From NCBI GenBank assembly GCA_002633005.1, contig NMRA01000004.1, forward strand, positions 2,351,426 to 2,406,869: DNA of 55,444 nt, in the 5' to 3' direction. A program made the translations under genes and the position numbers. Source of the stretch: Phoronis australis. Lineage: Eukaryota; Phoronida; Phoronidae. Below are positions 1-12,386 of this stretch, piece after piece (position 1 is the first letter of the stretch; each line of letters opens with the position of its first letter). The notes beneath the pieces are model-generated. The model did no database searches. It was not told where the DNA came from and was given only the letters and a program-made list of their open reading frames with translations.

Positions 1-171
1 CTTGATTTTTAGATGTAAAAACTGAAAAATTTCCTGGGGCAAACCCCCCTCCCGACCTCCCGCATTCGGTGCTATGCGCATCTACTGTACAATCGTGGTT
101 CAGTTTGCGCAAATGTTTACAGCCGGACAAAATGTTGGGCCCCCCCTTGTGATATCCTAGATCCGCCACTG
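1..171 (-). repeat. Dispersed GC-rich repeat copy (CAGTGGCGGATCTAGGAT family)
   Basis: Read on the minus strand, this block starts with CAGTGGCGGATCTAGGAT at 171 and runs into a string of G. The same opening words followed by poly-G occur on the plus strand at 37879, and a related GTGGATCCAGGATTTT opening occurs at 39944. The block is cut by the window edge. It looks like a copy of a short, high-copy non-coding element. No coding content is seen. Confidence 0.5.
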
Positions 172-197
172 TAGCGTCTACTGAAGGCAGGCCTGGC

Positions 198-336
198 GTT
201 CAGTAGGCGCTAGGACCTACGCTAGGACCTAGCTAAAACCTAGACAAAGTCACGTGTTCTCACTTAAAATGCACGGCAATATCTCACGTAATCTCGCGAA
301 GTCTTGCTCTTTAGCAAGGTCCTAGCGTTACTGAAC
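198..336. mobile_element. 139-bp MITE-like element, copy 1
   Basis: The element opens with GTTCAGTAGGCGCTAGGACC and closes with GGTCCTAGCGTTACTGAAC, so its ends are imperfect inverted repeats of about 20 bp. A second copy of exactly the same length and orientation lies at 48143-48281, and a fragment lies near 11010-11095. The interior has no ORF. A non-autonomous DNA transposon is the simplest reading. No convincing target-site duplication was found. Confidence 0.65.
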
Positions 337-3300
337 GGGAGGCTGGTTAATGACCCGTTAACTTTAGCTTTTGATATTATGGATGTACATATTGCGTCTG
401 TTAAGACTAATGATGTGACGAATTTGTGGACGCTTGCTAGCGACAGACTTCCCTTCTGATCAGTGGCTTTAGGTTGCCGGCCTTGTCATAAATTTCCTTC
501 CCGTAATACGCTACCAGAGCGCAACATTATTTAGTAGTCTCCATTCTAACTCGTATATCAAGAAATGTAGTGACTTTGTCAACTAGTACAAGTATATATT
601 TTCTGAAATTAAAAAGGTCAGGGAATATTAAAATACCCTTTATATTCATTAATCAATATTTTTATTACGTTAACGTCTTTTTAAGTCAACATTTTGTTTT
701 TAAGAAAGGAACATTCATACCAGAATAACCACTCGATCGATTTTAATAGAACCTTTTTGAATGAAAACGTCAGCAGTTACCTCAAAACGCTGTTAGGATT
801 ATTCTTTACGTCTGGTTTCTATGAAAGATCAACTTGCAAAACATAAGGTGTTTTTTTTGTAAAAAAAACAGTCGTGGTCACTTTTTCTAGATTACGCAAA
901 AACTAGCTAAGGTCTTGATATGAAAAATCTTTAAAAGCATGTAGTGAGAACGATGAATAAGGATTGAGGTTGGAAACTTTCAGCCAAATTCACCGAGCCG
1001 TTTCCGATAACTCGTGTTGCAAACTTCGAATTAAAAGCTAATTAAGCCGTAACAGGTGAAAGTCTCAAACTATTCGGTAAGTTTTTCGGTGAATCCTTGT
1101 TTTCGGTCAATATATCCTACACAGCCCTTAAGCGCGCTCCTTATTTCGATATTCACGCGCAATGCTGTCTAAACTTGCAGTGCGTATTTTGACAAAAAAA
1201 TTTAGTCAAATTTCAATGCATCGAATCCAACTGAGATACGGGCGAAACCAAGTGGGTCAAGCTGGTGCATCGTGGTTAACTTTAAAGGTCAGCATTTAAT
1301 TTTTAGACACACCACGCGCTGGGAGACTTACATAAAACCCAAGTATGAAATGGATAACAAAAATCGCATTATTGGTTAAAGCTTGTCGTGAGCACGAGAT
1401 CGGAATAGCAAAATGTCGAATCAAGTAATTTGGGTGAGGGTTTTTCTCTTTTTACAACTTGCGGTGTTTGTGAACACAAAGTCACAGAGGTGTGAGGCGA
1501 CTCGTAGCCCTTACACATGTATTCTCAGAGGTCGCATGCATGCAGACACACAAGTCCATCGGGATCAAAATTACGCATGTGTATTCGTTTTCTCCGGCAT
1601 CTTTCTATCATACATGTATGTAGACGTCGTTGACGCAGTATTATGGCGACACGGTGAATGAAAGGACTGAGGGTACTCACGGGGCTGCTCAGTGTCTCAC
1701 GCGAGATTCGTAACCTTTGACCTCGGATAAGCGCTAAACAAATTTCCACGCGGTTGCGCTGTCACAAGGTGATTTTGTTAACCTTTTTTCATTCACTACA
1801 CAGTACATATTTCGTTTCCAAAGTTTCCCAGTAATTTTGTTAGACATATAGTGTGTGTGGAAATTGTAAAAGTGGACACTGTTTGTGGATAAGGTTTGAG
1901 ATTTCCTTGAACGTCTCTGCATGAAGGACTTGTGGTCACCATTAGAAATAACTTTAAAGATAACAGTATTCCCAAGGGATTATCTATTTCGAACAAGGAA
2001 CTACTCGTAACCACAGCGTAATGCACTTTTTCTTTCTTTAGATCTCACTACCAACGAGAATGACGTTACTTGAACGTAAGATTGTTTATCCTGACTACAT
2101 TGTATGGCCTCATTCCAGAGATTTCGCTCCCCTTGACACTTATCTTCAGATACTTCCTTGGAAGGTTGCTCAGTAAAATCCACCAGAGGAACTATTGGTA
2201 CGACGCACTCCTGCAAGGAAAAGTACTAGTATTCCTTTGATGACTAAAGGAAGGTTTTCATTAACAGCACTAAAATTCAATGCCACGATGTCGATGGAAA
2301 AATACATTCAACATCTTTTTCTGAATAACCGCATCAACTTCAACGCAGTTCTACGTTGAAAAATCTATTGATGGTCATTCTCATTCGATACAACTTTCTC
2401 CAGATTTCCCACGACGCTATCTTTTACATAATTATATAAATGTAACCTTGTAAAATGGATTCCCACGAAATTTCATATTTTTGCCAGATATTTAACTGTT
2501 TTAGGGATCTTGCCAAACTTTGATACGCCTTGGAAATCGTACCAATGTCATGTCCCGCTATTTCATTTAAAATACGTCTTCAATCTTCTAGTTTGTGAAC
2601 TTCAACCAAGTCTTAACATGAATTAAATACTTCACGATGTGTAGGGGTGCTTTTTCGTGCGTTCTGCGTGCCACTTGTGAACAACTGCAGACGAGTACTC
2701 ATGTCGTCTGCAGTCGAGTACAGTCATGTCGTCCGCAAAAGTGAAAGTTCATGTTCAGTTTTGTGCACCATTTTCAGTTGGAAATAACCACACCTGTCAT
2801 TTTTTAAGTTTCCATAGTTCTGTTTTTTCTAGTATTTATGCTATTGCTACATCCTAAGTCAAAATGAGTGACTTGTTTAACTAACTCAGAGGGTTGTCTA
2901 GGAACAAGTGCAATTAAAAAGCACATAACTGAGCATTCTGTAATGTAGCAAAGAAACTAACGAAAGTTTTGAGTTCATTTCAATAAAACATCAGCTTGAC
3001 ATACTTTATTCATGTCTTAACTCCGACACTCCAAGGACGGGAGTTTATGCGTTTTCTTTATTTGCGAGTTTGTCTGTGCGTGGGTCTATGTGCGCGTGCC
3101 TGCGTTTTTATATACGTGTTTTCACGAGCGCGCATGTATGTGAATGAAAACATCTCTCGTTGACGTATTTCATCGATTTTCTACTACAGCTTGTCTTTGT
3201 CCAAACGAGCAATCAGTTACATGTAGCTTTTAAATGGTTTGACATCTTCACGGCTTCTTGACCTTCGTCTAAGGCCTAGTATAGAAAGTTTAATTACTTA

Positions 3301-3540
3301 CATGTACTATTGCATATGTATATTCGAATCTTTCTAGTCAACGACAGCAGTAGTTGAACAAATTTTGAAAATGTTAAGCCCGCTTAATGTTTATTTGCTT
3401 ACTATATCAACATGCATGTAAACAGAAACGCATCAACCGGCCTATAGCGAAAGACCAGTTCCATGTATCAAAACTTCATCTGCTTAAGACTTTCAAATGT
3501 TTAGTTTATTAAAATAAGTTTTACACTTTCAAAAAAAACA
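337..3540. other. Non-coding stretch, no gene recognised
   Basis: Short open frames here have no recognisable domain, no paired splice sites and no repeats in frame. Around 2690-2745 there are local near-duplicates of a CATGTCGTC word. Around 3060-3150 there is a run of alternating purine-pyrimidine sequence rich in GTGCGTG and CGCGC words. Nothing functional can be claimed. Confidence 0.5.
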
Positions 3541-3557
3541 CCTAGCATTTGTCCCAA

Positions 3558-3660
3558 GTTGCATAAAACGGGATCACAAGACGGAAATGCTGTCAAGTCT
3601 TGATCCTGTCTTTTGCAACCAGGCCCACAGTCTTGCCACTAAGCCACCCGTGAACCATGT
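3558..3660 (-). repeat. SINE-like sequence with Pol III box A and internal hairpin
   Basis: On the minus strand, TGGCTTAGTGGC (3635-3646) matches the tRNA box A consensus TRGCNNAGYNGG. Downstream on that strand is a 26-bp imperfect inverted repeat (arms 3594-3619 and 3558-3583, 10-base loop) containing GTTGCA and GATCC words. A clear box B is missing. This fits a degraded tRNA-derived SINE or a hairpin-tailed repeat. It is not a functional tRNA gene. Confidence 0.35.
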
Positions 3661-6600
3661 TATCAAATCTCTGAACTCTCACGATTTTATCTCGATTCTT
3701 TTTGATATGAAATCATGATCTGTTGTCATTGTGGTTTAGTCTCATGTTTCTTTAGTTTACTGGAAAATAAAACAAAAAAATGACTGATTCCGAATTCCTT
3801 GGAAAATCGACAAGTGTTATGTCTAAGATGTATGGATAACACATATTTTCAAAATCTGTAGATTAACATTTTTCTGGGTAGGAGTTGGGCAAACCACCTC
3901 CGTCATGTGTGCGGCTCCCATTGAATCACAGCTCCGCGTGTACTTGAGGATCTGGACACCAAAACATTAAGCTTTCCATTTGGGCTTCACTTGTCATGTA
4001 TCAGAAACTAAACAGGTGTCAGTATTTGGATAGTTTAAAGTGGAGCATCGAGGTTTGAAATTTCAACCATGAAATTCCTGGACGTCATTTGCAAAGCAAG
4101 CCGGACAGTGGATACGACGATCAGAACAGTGTTTATGTAACCGATATTCGTTTTCTGGCAAATGCGTCTGTGTGTCAGCGAATACTGCAACCGATAAGGA
4201 TGAAGAATCTCCGTGTCAGCCCTAAAGCAGCCCAAAGTTGACATCGCTTTAGTTCTTCTTTTAGGGAAGTCGGACTTTCTGCTCCACCTCCCCCGATCAA
4301 ATTTCATTGAATGTGGACACAGGTTGAACTTACGTACAACTTTGATCATTCGGCCCCTAAACAGGCTACATGTATGGGTTGTTGGCATTCTGTCGTTCTA
4401 CATCATGTGCCCTCGGGTGGGGTAAATCCTAGAAACTAGGGCACCCGTGTTTCAACAACTAAATACCTAAGGTATTGTACCAGGCTCCTAAGAACCTTAG
4501 CTTTTAAAAGTGTACACCGTACCTTGAAATCATCAGTAAAACAGACGTCATTCCATAATCATATAATTTGAGTTAGGTTCATTGAATAAACATCTAGGAC
4601 AGACTTGTGTTTCTAGGACAGAACACTATGAAATGGTAACTTTCCATCCACGCTCTCTACAAACAAGTTAATATGTTTGGAATGCACTCTCAAGTTACAG
4701 AAACAATGGGTGTGAGTATGTTTTGAAATTGAAACCCAAAGCATTCCAATGATGACTTGCAATTTTATATGTTTAATTTGGTAACACCTGTTCACATCAC
4801 GTTACGCTATTCTCACACAGCTTTGTTACTTGAAGAATTTAATTAAAAACAAACAAGAAGCATAGTTACAATCCATATGCCTACTTCTTGCTTAATGGTT
4901 TGCAAACAAAACGAAAGATACGGCGAGTTTTCAACGGAGCAAAAATTAAGGATGACGGCCACCCACCGACAATTCAACCGAAAAATCTCGAAGGACACAC
5001 TGCAGGTAGTGTTTCCAGAAGTTTCCATTCCATTATCGCATTAATGTAGTGTTGTTTTTATTCGTTACCCGAGTACACGCTGTCGAAATGAACATGCGCA
5101 GCACTGGAGCGGTAGAGCAGTGCTTATTTCCCTCTATGGGACCAACGTTTAACTGGAGATTTCTCTTTTAGCAAGTAAGTGTGAGAAACAGGACCTGATA
5201 ACCAGACTGTGAATATTGTGGAGTTGTGTGAATACAGACGTGGGCACAATATTCATGATAGTTTTTAATAGCTTGTCAGTCCTTGTCACGGTAATCGACA
5301 AAAGTAACACATTGTGCTTTTAACGTATTAAGTTAAGGTAATTGCTACAACTTCGACGCTGTGTCTTTGTATCGAGAGCAAACTAACAGTATTTTAAAAT
5401 AGTGGACCTGGAATGGACTGGTTTTTCAAGTTACCGGACTAATAAAAAAATATTTCGGAAGTTTATGTGCGCTCCAAAATGGCCGAGCATGGGTAGTTCT
5501 GTGGAAGAGCACTGCGAATATTTTGGGAATGGCACAACAGTTGTACAGTCATCGCAGTCTAGGAATGAATTACCAACTTCGATCACAAGTCGCTGAGGAT
5601 GCACCGAACATGCGTGGGAGTTGTTGGCAATCGCTTATTCCAGTGTTGTTTTGCTACGGCCTAATGTGGAAATTTTGTTTAGTACATACGAAGTAAGTTT
5701 AGAATTGCTATCTCTTAAAAACTTTTTACTGATAAATTCATCTACATTTGTGTTATATTTTGCGGAATAATGGCCTCAAACATTGTCAAACGGACGATCA
5801 TCTCGTTCTGCTTGCAATTTGACGATTGTGGAGGCCAGCTGTGTTGGTACGTGTTTAAGGCTGCCCAACTGGCAGGTGTAACGCATAAAGCAAGCTTGAC
5901 GTATTACAATGATTTCGAAAGTTTTCAACTTCCTTGAAATATATCCACACGATCAAACACCAGCTGGTATGATACCAGAATCATGTACCGAGAACAAACA
6001 TTAATAAAAGGATAATTTTAGAACTAGGCCAGTGGGAATGTACAGTTACAGCCACTGAAATTAAAGAACGTAATATCAAGAAAACTCATGAGCTTTTAAC
6101 GGTATATCATTAAACCAAAAGCAAAAGATAAACCCTTTAGTTTACAAACATGACAGGTTATTAAATAGATTAATTCCAAAAACCGAGTGTCTTATCGAAA
6201 TCACGAATAATAACAAAGAGTGTACCAATGGGACCCTTCATTTATTAATTGGCTCATTAGTTAATTAGTCAACTAATTCATTTGTAATGTCAATAATTCA
6301 GGGATGAAATGAAAATTCTATATTTTTAAATTTCTCCGTATTTGTAGTAATTGAGTAAATTTGTATAATTCACTGGTTTTGTATAGAAACGATTTTAAAC
6401 TATGAAATGGATCTATTGATCAATGAATATCGAATGATGTAGATGTAACAACAAAAAAGCCTTCTATCAGCTCAGCTCGCAGCAGTCTGGTGTCAACGAA
6501 TAAAAAGATACATGTATGATACAAGCATCATTGAAGTCATAGTTCTAAATGTTTTTAATCACGAACGATTGGCCGTGCATTGTGCGGATCTTAGTTCATA

Positions 6601-6845
6601 ATGATTTTCCTTTAAAGGGGCATGGAGTGCCAAATACTTGTAGTGAAATCTTTTAAACGGATGGTCGCTTATCTTTTTCTTAGGGATGTGGCTAACGAGA
6701 CATTTACTTTGAATTGTGCGAGAATTTCTTGAGAAATTTGTCCGATTCTTTATTTTTGAAACCCATACGAAATATAAACTCACCCCAAATATATACAAAA
6801 ACGTACCGAGAGGGGCGTACGTCAATCGAGGTACGTTTTGTATTT
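3661..6845. other. Non-coding stretch, no gene recognised
   Basis: No domain is recognisable in any short frame. At 6044-6058 there is a TTACAGCCACTGAAA word that nearly matches the terminal repeat of the element at 6846-8249, so it may be an isolated end of the same family. At 6796-6841 there is a small imperfect hairpin with AAAACGTACC and GGTACGTTTT arms directly beside that element. Confidence 0.45.
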
Positions 6846-8249
6846 ACAGTACAGCCACTGAATTTTTAGACTTCGTCCGGGCTACCTCACGCCTGGCCAG
6901 ACCGGAGCACAACCAGAACGCTGGCGTGACAGAAATCAGTCACGGTCGCCTCACGCCTACTCTCCGGGTAGTCCTCACGCTTACCTCCGGTTCAGTTAAC
7001 GCCTTCCTCACGCCTTGTTCACGCTTTCCTCAGGCTTTCTTCACGCCTACGGTAGCTGTGGTAACCATGGTAGGGCACCGGCTAATCATTAAAAATACAT
7101 GTAACGTCTTCATTGCCTGTCGTTTCGGACAAGTTGCAAAGACATTATAGTATAGTATATTATAGAGTATCTTTCCAGCAGTCATCTATCACACTTGGGT
7201 TCCGACTAACTCTGTAATTCCACGTGTTGTTCATACAAACATCTTCCTTCAGCTCATCTTGTGTTACGGTTGCATGTCCATGTTCAATTTACGACTTTTA
7301 AAAGAGCCAGTCCCATCAACGACATACATATACAGTAACCACGGTTAGTAAATACGAATATACGCGACCCTGTGTCCAGAGTCGTCTTTACATGGCTGTG
7401 GACTCCTTGAAACTTTTCGCAGCTGGATATAGTTAATTCGCCCTAAAAATAGGGAAGTATTGAGTCACTCCTTAACTTTTTGCACCGCACTGGCGTACAG
7501 AAAATTTCAATAGGACGCCCTTCTGACATACCAATCCCTTACTGCAAGCAAATGTTTTGACTAAAAAGTCCTCAATCCGTAGTGCAGTTCAATTATTTGT
7601 AGCACCCTCCCCGTAGTACATGCGTTTCGACGGAGTTCACAGTATCCCCGGGGTACTTCTTCACTATAATTGCGGTCATCTGTTTGACTCGTCAAATGCA
7701 TGGGCGCGACCAGTTTTCTCCGCATGATGCCGGAACTTGGGATCAATGTGCGCAGAATTGACATGCTATGCTCCTTCATATCGTGAAGGCAATTGAATAT
7801 TTCCGCCATGTACAAGCGTGTTAAGATTCTTTATTAGTTTATATAATTATATATAAGTGAAAAGTAGAGTCCACAGGTATGTTTCCGTAAGTGACTTAAG
7901 ATTTGAGAAGGAAATTTTGGTCTTTTACTGAACGTGACGATTTATAAAAAATTAAACCTCACATGAGCAAAAGTCTATGAGAATACACACATCACTGCTA
8001 GTTACTGATATAATTTTAATAAATTACTTTTTCATCTGTGATGCAGGTAAACTCAAGCCTGGCTCACGGCTGGCTCGCCCATCGTTCACGCCTAACTCAC
8101 GGTCAGCTTCGGGTATAGTCGCGCTTAGGCTCACGCCAGCTGTCACGGTTGATTCACGCCTCACACTCCGGTCTGTCTCCAGTTACGGTCACGGGTGGCT
8201 AGACCGGAGAGACACCAGAGAGAGTCTAATAATTCAGTGGCTGTATTGT
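6846..8249. mobile_element. 1.4-kb element with 27-bp TIRs and subterminal TCACGCC words
   Basis: The ends are inverted repeats of 27 bp (6846-6872 and 8223-8249) sharing TACAGCCACTGAAT with about two mismatches. Inside each end is a block of about 150-200 bp made of repeated TCACGCC/TCACGG words (6885-7060 and 8045-8215). These blocks are in the same orientation, not inverted. There is no transposase, so the element is non-autonomous. The superfamily is unknown and no target duplication was seen. Short open frames through the blocks are by-products of the repeats. Confidence 0.6.
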
Positions 8250-9033
8250 ATGCCATACACTTCGAATTCCTCAGTTTCTTTTATTTTTCCGCAGATTTTT
8301 TCAATACTTCACTCAGGCTTTTTTACGTGGCGGATCGCATCCTATATGTTTGTACTTGCGTGTTAGGTTGCAAGTTTTCTCTAGTAAAAGAAACAGTTTT
8401 AAATGACCCGATTTATTACTTGAAAAGAGACAATAAAGATGAAAGCAATGGTAACTTTGCACTGAACTTGTAACATCTCTTGAAAATAGTTAAATATCAA
8501 CGATATTGAATATTGTAGTTGCCCAGGAATAAGCGCCTGAATTGCAGACGATATAATATTTAGAGAATGAAAACCGAGACAGAACTGTCATATAATTAAC
8601 AGTCTTGTTCCCGATGTTACGATTGAGACCTGGTTGAATGTTGGGTGCTATTTACGTACTCTGCTACAATAGTATTACTTTGAGCTATTTCCCGCAAGTT
8701 TGATGATCGAAGTGGCTAACGACGTCGAGTTGACACTGACCTATCTTTTGAACTTTTCATGTCAGAGCTAGGTCACTGTTGAAGTAGTGCGGGAGGTGAA
8801 TACGGAAAACATGATTACATGGCCGTATTTCCCTCACCACAAAATGGGTAAAATATTTCGTCGACAGAACCCAAAACGCCAGTAAACCCCTCACGCTCTC
8901 ATAATTTCTGAGGTACATCATCACCATTGGGGCGATAACCAATTCTGAGTAACAGATTTCTTCAACTGTCCATTAACGTTGGTCTTAGAAACAGTCACAG
9001 TAGTAGACATTTCCTCATTCTGTTTTTTCTTTT
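8250..9033. other. Non-coding stretch, no gene recognised
   Basis: This segment lies between the TIR element and the gag relic. On the minus strand it is where the downstream (pol) part of an LTR retrotransposon would be expected, but I find no protease or reverse-transcriptase motif and no obvious LTR. Confidence 0.4.
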
Positions 9034-10099
9034 TTATTTAGAACAAATAGCAATTAAGTGACCACTTGTTTTACAGTTGACACACAGGACCAGAACTTTT
9101 GAAACTCGAACGATAGGCAGACCCTGCCTTGGTATCAACTTTCCCACCTGAGGAAATTTTATTGTTCAATTTAGGTATACTGTCAACCTCTGCTTCATAC
9201 TTTTTGACTTTGAAAAATTTGGTCTTAGTGTCAACACGTAATCGTCTGCAAGAGCCGCTGCGTCATATAACTGATCGACCTTTTGTTCGTCAAGATACGT
9301 TTATACAACGTCTGTCATTTGAACTGCTAAATCAAAACCAACTGCCTGAACTTTTCATAGGTACCGTCGATATTGTTAGCAACACACCATTTGTCAAGCC
9401 AGATCTCTAGCTCCCTACAAAATTTAATACAGGTTTGCTTATCGTTCTTTTTCCAGCTACGAAATTTTTGACGATATGCTTCCGGAACAAGTTCATGAGC
9501 TCTTAAAATTGCAACTTTCAAATAATCATAATCGTGAGGTTTCTCAGGCGGCAAAGAGGCATAGGTTTTCTGGGCTTTTCCAGTTAAAACACTTTGCAAC
9601 AAAATCGGCCATTTCTCTTTAGGCCACTCAACTGACACGGCAACTTTCTCAAAACACTGAAAATACTGGTCAACGTCCTTCTCCTGAAATAGGGGTACCA
9701 TTCTACAGTGTTTAGTTACATCAAAACTGCCCTTCAGTTTTTCTTTTTCTAACTCAAACTTCTGCCTTCTCCATTTCCCTTTGCAATACTAATTTTTCTC
9801 TCTCAAGCGCTAACTGTCGTTGCTGTAACTCTAACTCCCTCTCAAACTTCAACTTCTCAAATGACAGTTGTAGTTTTATCTTCTCAATCTCTGTTTCACT
9901 CTGAAACCCCTTCAGTGGGAGGTATTTGATCAAGAACATCAGTTAACAAATCCTCGTCTACAAAATGTTGACAAATCATTCTCAGAATTTCACTCTTGTG
10001 CATAGCCGTCTTTGTAGCAAGACCTATTTTGCTATCAATCGCTAACTTTTTGAGTTTTAATAAACAAACAAAAGTAGGATTTGTATAAAATGCTAACAA
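9034..10099 (-). pseudogene. Degraded gag of a Gypsy-like LTR retrotransposon
   Basis: Read on the minus strand, the fragments appear in gag order. The first is an N-terminal piece (10099-9896) with an acidic C-terminus. A charged coiled coil rich in Glu, Gln and Leu follows (9939-9754). Next is a capsid-like helical segment (9701-9327) with FEKVAVSVEWP, LLQSVLTGKAQ and ELVPEAYRQKF, typical of SCAN-like gags. Last is a CCHC zinc knuckle (9084-9043) reading C-x2-C-x4-H-x4-C, followed by a stop. The pieces lie in different frames, so several frameshifts separate them. No pol, LTR or primer-binding site is visible around it. A domesticated gag gene is possible but unlikely given the frameshifts. 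Confidence 0.7.
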
Positions 10100-10691
10100 G
10101 AAAATGTCACTAACTATTTTAACACACAGCGGACTGTCACAATCAACAAGAGACCAGTAGTTGCGGGCCTAGTCAGTGACGTCACAATTCGACTTCAATA
10201 CCAGCCAATAGCGAATGTGCAAATCTCAATGCGCATGCATGCCCCACACCAGTTCCTCTCTATTGCATTCTGGGATAGTATGTGTGTCTAGCAGCAGCGT
10301 GAGAGTTTCTACATGTATATACAGAAGAGATTATTATATTTTGCTGCCATTTTCAATTATTAAGACTTGAAAAATATGTTACAAATTATCAATATCTTAT
10401 AAAAATTATAATTTTAAAAATTTGTACAATCCAAGACATATGCTTATACAAGTTTACCTGGCCCTGGTATTTCCGTGATAAGACTCCAAACACTCAAACA
10501 CACCGCACTTCATTCCCGCCAATTTTTAAAGTCCTTCTTACTGGCGAATGCTAATCCCATGTTGACGAGTCATTACAGGGGTCAAAAGCAGCTGTGGGGT
10601 GGGGATTGCCGTGATTGAAGTGCGTGTGCAACGGTTTGTTCGACATTAACGGTAGTCCGACTGCCCGGGACAGCAATTTGTTGGTCCGGAC
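10100..10691. other. Non-coding stretch beside the gag relic
   Basis: This lies upstream of the gag relic on its strand, where a 5' LTR and leader would be expected. I see no LTR-like repeat elsewhere in the window and no gene. The 8 bases GTCCGGAC at 10684-10691 are the left target duplication of the next element. Confidence 0.4.
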
Positions 10692-10782
10692 CACAGGCGT
10701 CCTCAGCTTCTGATCGTCTCCAATACACTACATATATATTATGTAGTGTATTGGGGACGATCAGAAGCTGAGGACGCCTGTG
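10692..10782. mobile_element. 91-bp palindromic MITE with perfect 8-bp TSD
   Basis: The element runs from CACAGGCG to CGCCTGTG and is almost entirely a palindrome: two 45-bp arms with only a few mismatches around a TATATA centre. It is flanked on both sides by GTCCGGAC (10684-10691 and 10783-10790), a perfect 8-bp duplication that is itself a palindrome. Its arms match the outer 45 bp of the large foldback element at 49829-50524, so it is a loop-deleted member of the same family. An 8-bp duplication is typical of hAT and P superfamily transposons. Confidence 0.8.
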
Positions 10783-11009
10783 GTCCGGACAAGCTCACGG
10801 CCGAGCAGCTTGTCCGATAGGACAAGTTAAATTTTTGGAAACTATAGTGAATTTGGACGATCAGAACTTCTTCGAAGCGGCAGGGATAACTCACTTGTTT
10901 AGTCATCAGTGTCAGTAATATGCGGTGCATGGCAAGTCGGCAAAGTGTTGTTTAGGTAATGCAGGAGCTCATGACTGGACGCGATCCAAGGCACTTTTAT
11001 TCGAATAGT

Positions 11010-11095
11010 TCTAGCCAAATACACGGCAGTATCTCACGTAATCTGGCAAAGTTTTGATTTTAGCTACATGTGCAGTAGGTCCTAGCGTAGTTCCA
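11010..11095. repeat. Fragment of the 139-bp MITE family
   Basis: This contains the interior words TACACGGCAGTATCTCACGT and GGTCCTAGCG in the same order and orientation as the elements at 198-336 and 48143-48281. The left end is missing and the right side is rearranged. Confidence 0.5.
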
Positions 11096-12386
11096 AGCGT
11101 TTTGAACTCACGCCAGTTTTAGTGAAACAGGGACATTACCTTACTATAGCGGTAAAATACGTATTCTCATGCCTTTATTGAAGGACATACAGGCTTGACA
11201 AGGATATCACGTCCGTGGCCAACCTTTCTGTGATTCCCCGTGACAGTACACGAAACATAACCATCATGTGCAATGAAATAAAAAACACGTGGTCCACTGT
11301 GACTCCAAGCCAACTTGCGTCGCTGTACCCGTCTTGGTAAACGCATGTTTTTAAAGTCCTTCTCTCAAACTGCCCATGTGGTTCCAGTATCCGAAAATAC
11401 TTACTACATAAATTCTTATTTTCGACACCTTTTCTTTATATTCTTTTCGCCTTTCTTGCCAAAAGCGATTTTTAACAGTATTTGACCCTTCTCTCTGAGC
11501 GTATGATTACCGGTTGTCATCGGTTATTTCCGTACCCACATTTCCGGCTCATCAGTTCAGGAACTTGTCCTGGACGCCGCCATTTTTTCCTTGTAACTGA
11601 ATGTGCTATGGCTAGCTCGAAAAGTCTTCATTATTGTGTTTTATTAGTAATATATCGTGAATCGTTTGCATATGTAGTGTATTTATAGTTTGTAGTTAGT
11701 GGTCGTTGATTTTTTCTGGAATGTTACGCGTACTTAGTATGTTAAAATAACATTGGTGTTTAATTCCTTACGTAGGCCGGTCGAACCTAGAAACCAATAT
11801 GGGTCGAACCAATTTTTTTCGGTTTTATTTTTTTCCTCGTTTTGAAAAAGTACTTTGCTATCATCGGAAAGTAGTACATTCTACTCAGTAAAAATCGAAA
11901 AAGTATCAAAATCGGGGCAAGCACTGTAAAGTTATTGCAAGTTTTGTGGCGAAATTTGGGTCACTTTGTTTGGATCGCGTCAGCCATATTGGAGGACAGC
12001 GGGATGAGTTACGAGTTTAAAACTTTGTGTAAATTGTTTTCGCCAACAAATTACGGAGAAATTTAGTTAGACGTATCTTTACTTACTATTCTGCACGATT
12101 TAGCAGTGTTCACCAAATTTCAGCCTCGGGCACTTGTTACTCATTAAGTGGTAAATGTGCTCACAATTCCCGTTGGACTTCGTCTCATTTCTGGCGGCAA
12201 CGACAATGGCGACTTTTGCTGAACTGAAAGGCATGTTCAATCGGCTACTTTGTAATTTGTGAAGATTTAACGTTGATACATTTTGACAAACGTTGCTACA
12301 AAAAAGAAACTTTGTTCAATTTTCGTGTTTTTTGTGTTTGTGGCCAGCGACCAGTTAGGCCTAAGGGTAGTCTTGGCGCAAAGCTG
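11096..12386. other. Non-coding stretch with promoter-like patches, no gene recognised
   Basis: No domain is recognisable. Two patches resemble metazoan transcription starts: CGCCGCCATTTTT near 11575 and GACAATGGCGAC near 12204, each with an ATG-containing short frame. No downstream exon can be linked to them, partly because a sequence gap follows. Confidence 0.35.

Noticed and set aside
6716-7150. 144-codon plus-strand frame
   Set aside because: It crosses the left end of the TIR element and its TCACGCC words; there is no domain.
10739-10930. 63-codon minus-strand frame at the 91-bp palindrome, and a similar C-terminal peptide at 49573-49902
   Set aside because: The shared peptide (QASSASDRP) is a translation of the shared element ends, not a gene.
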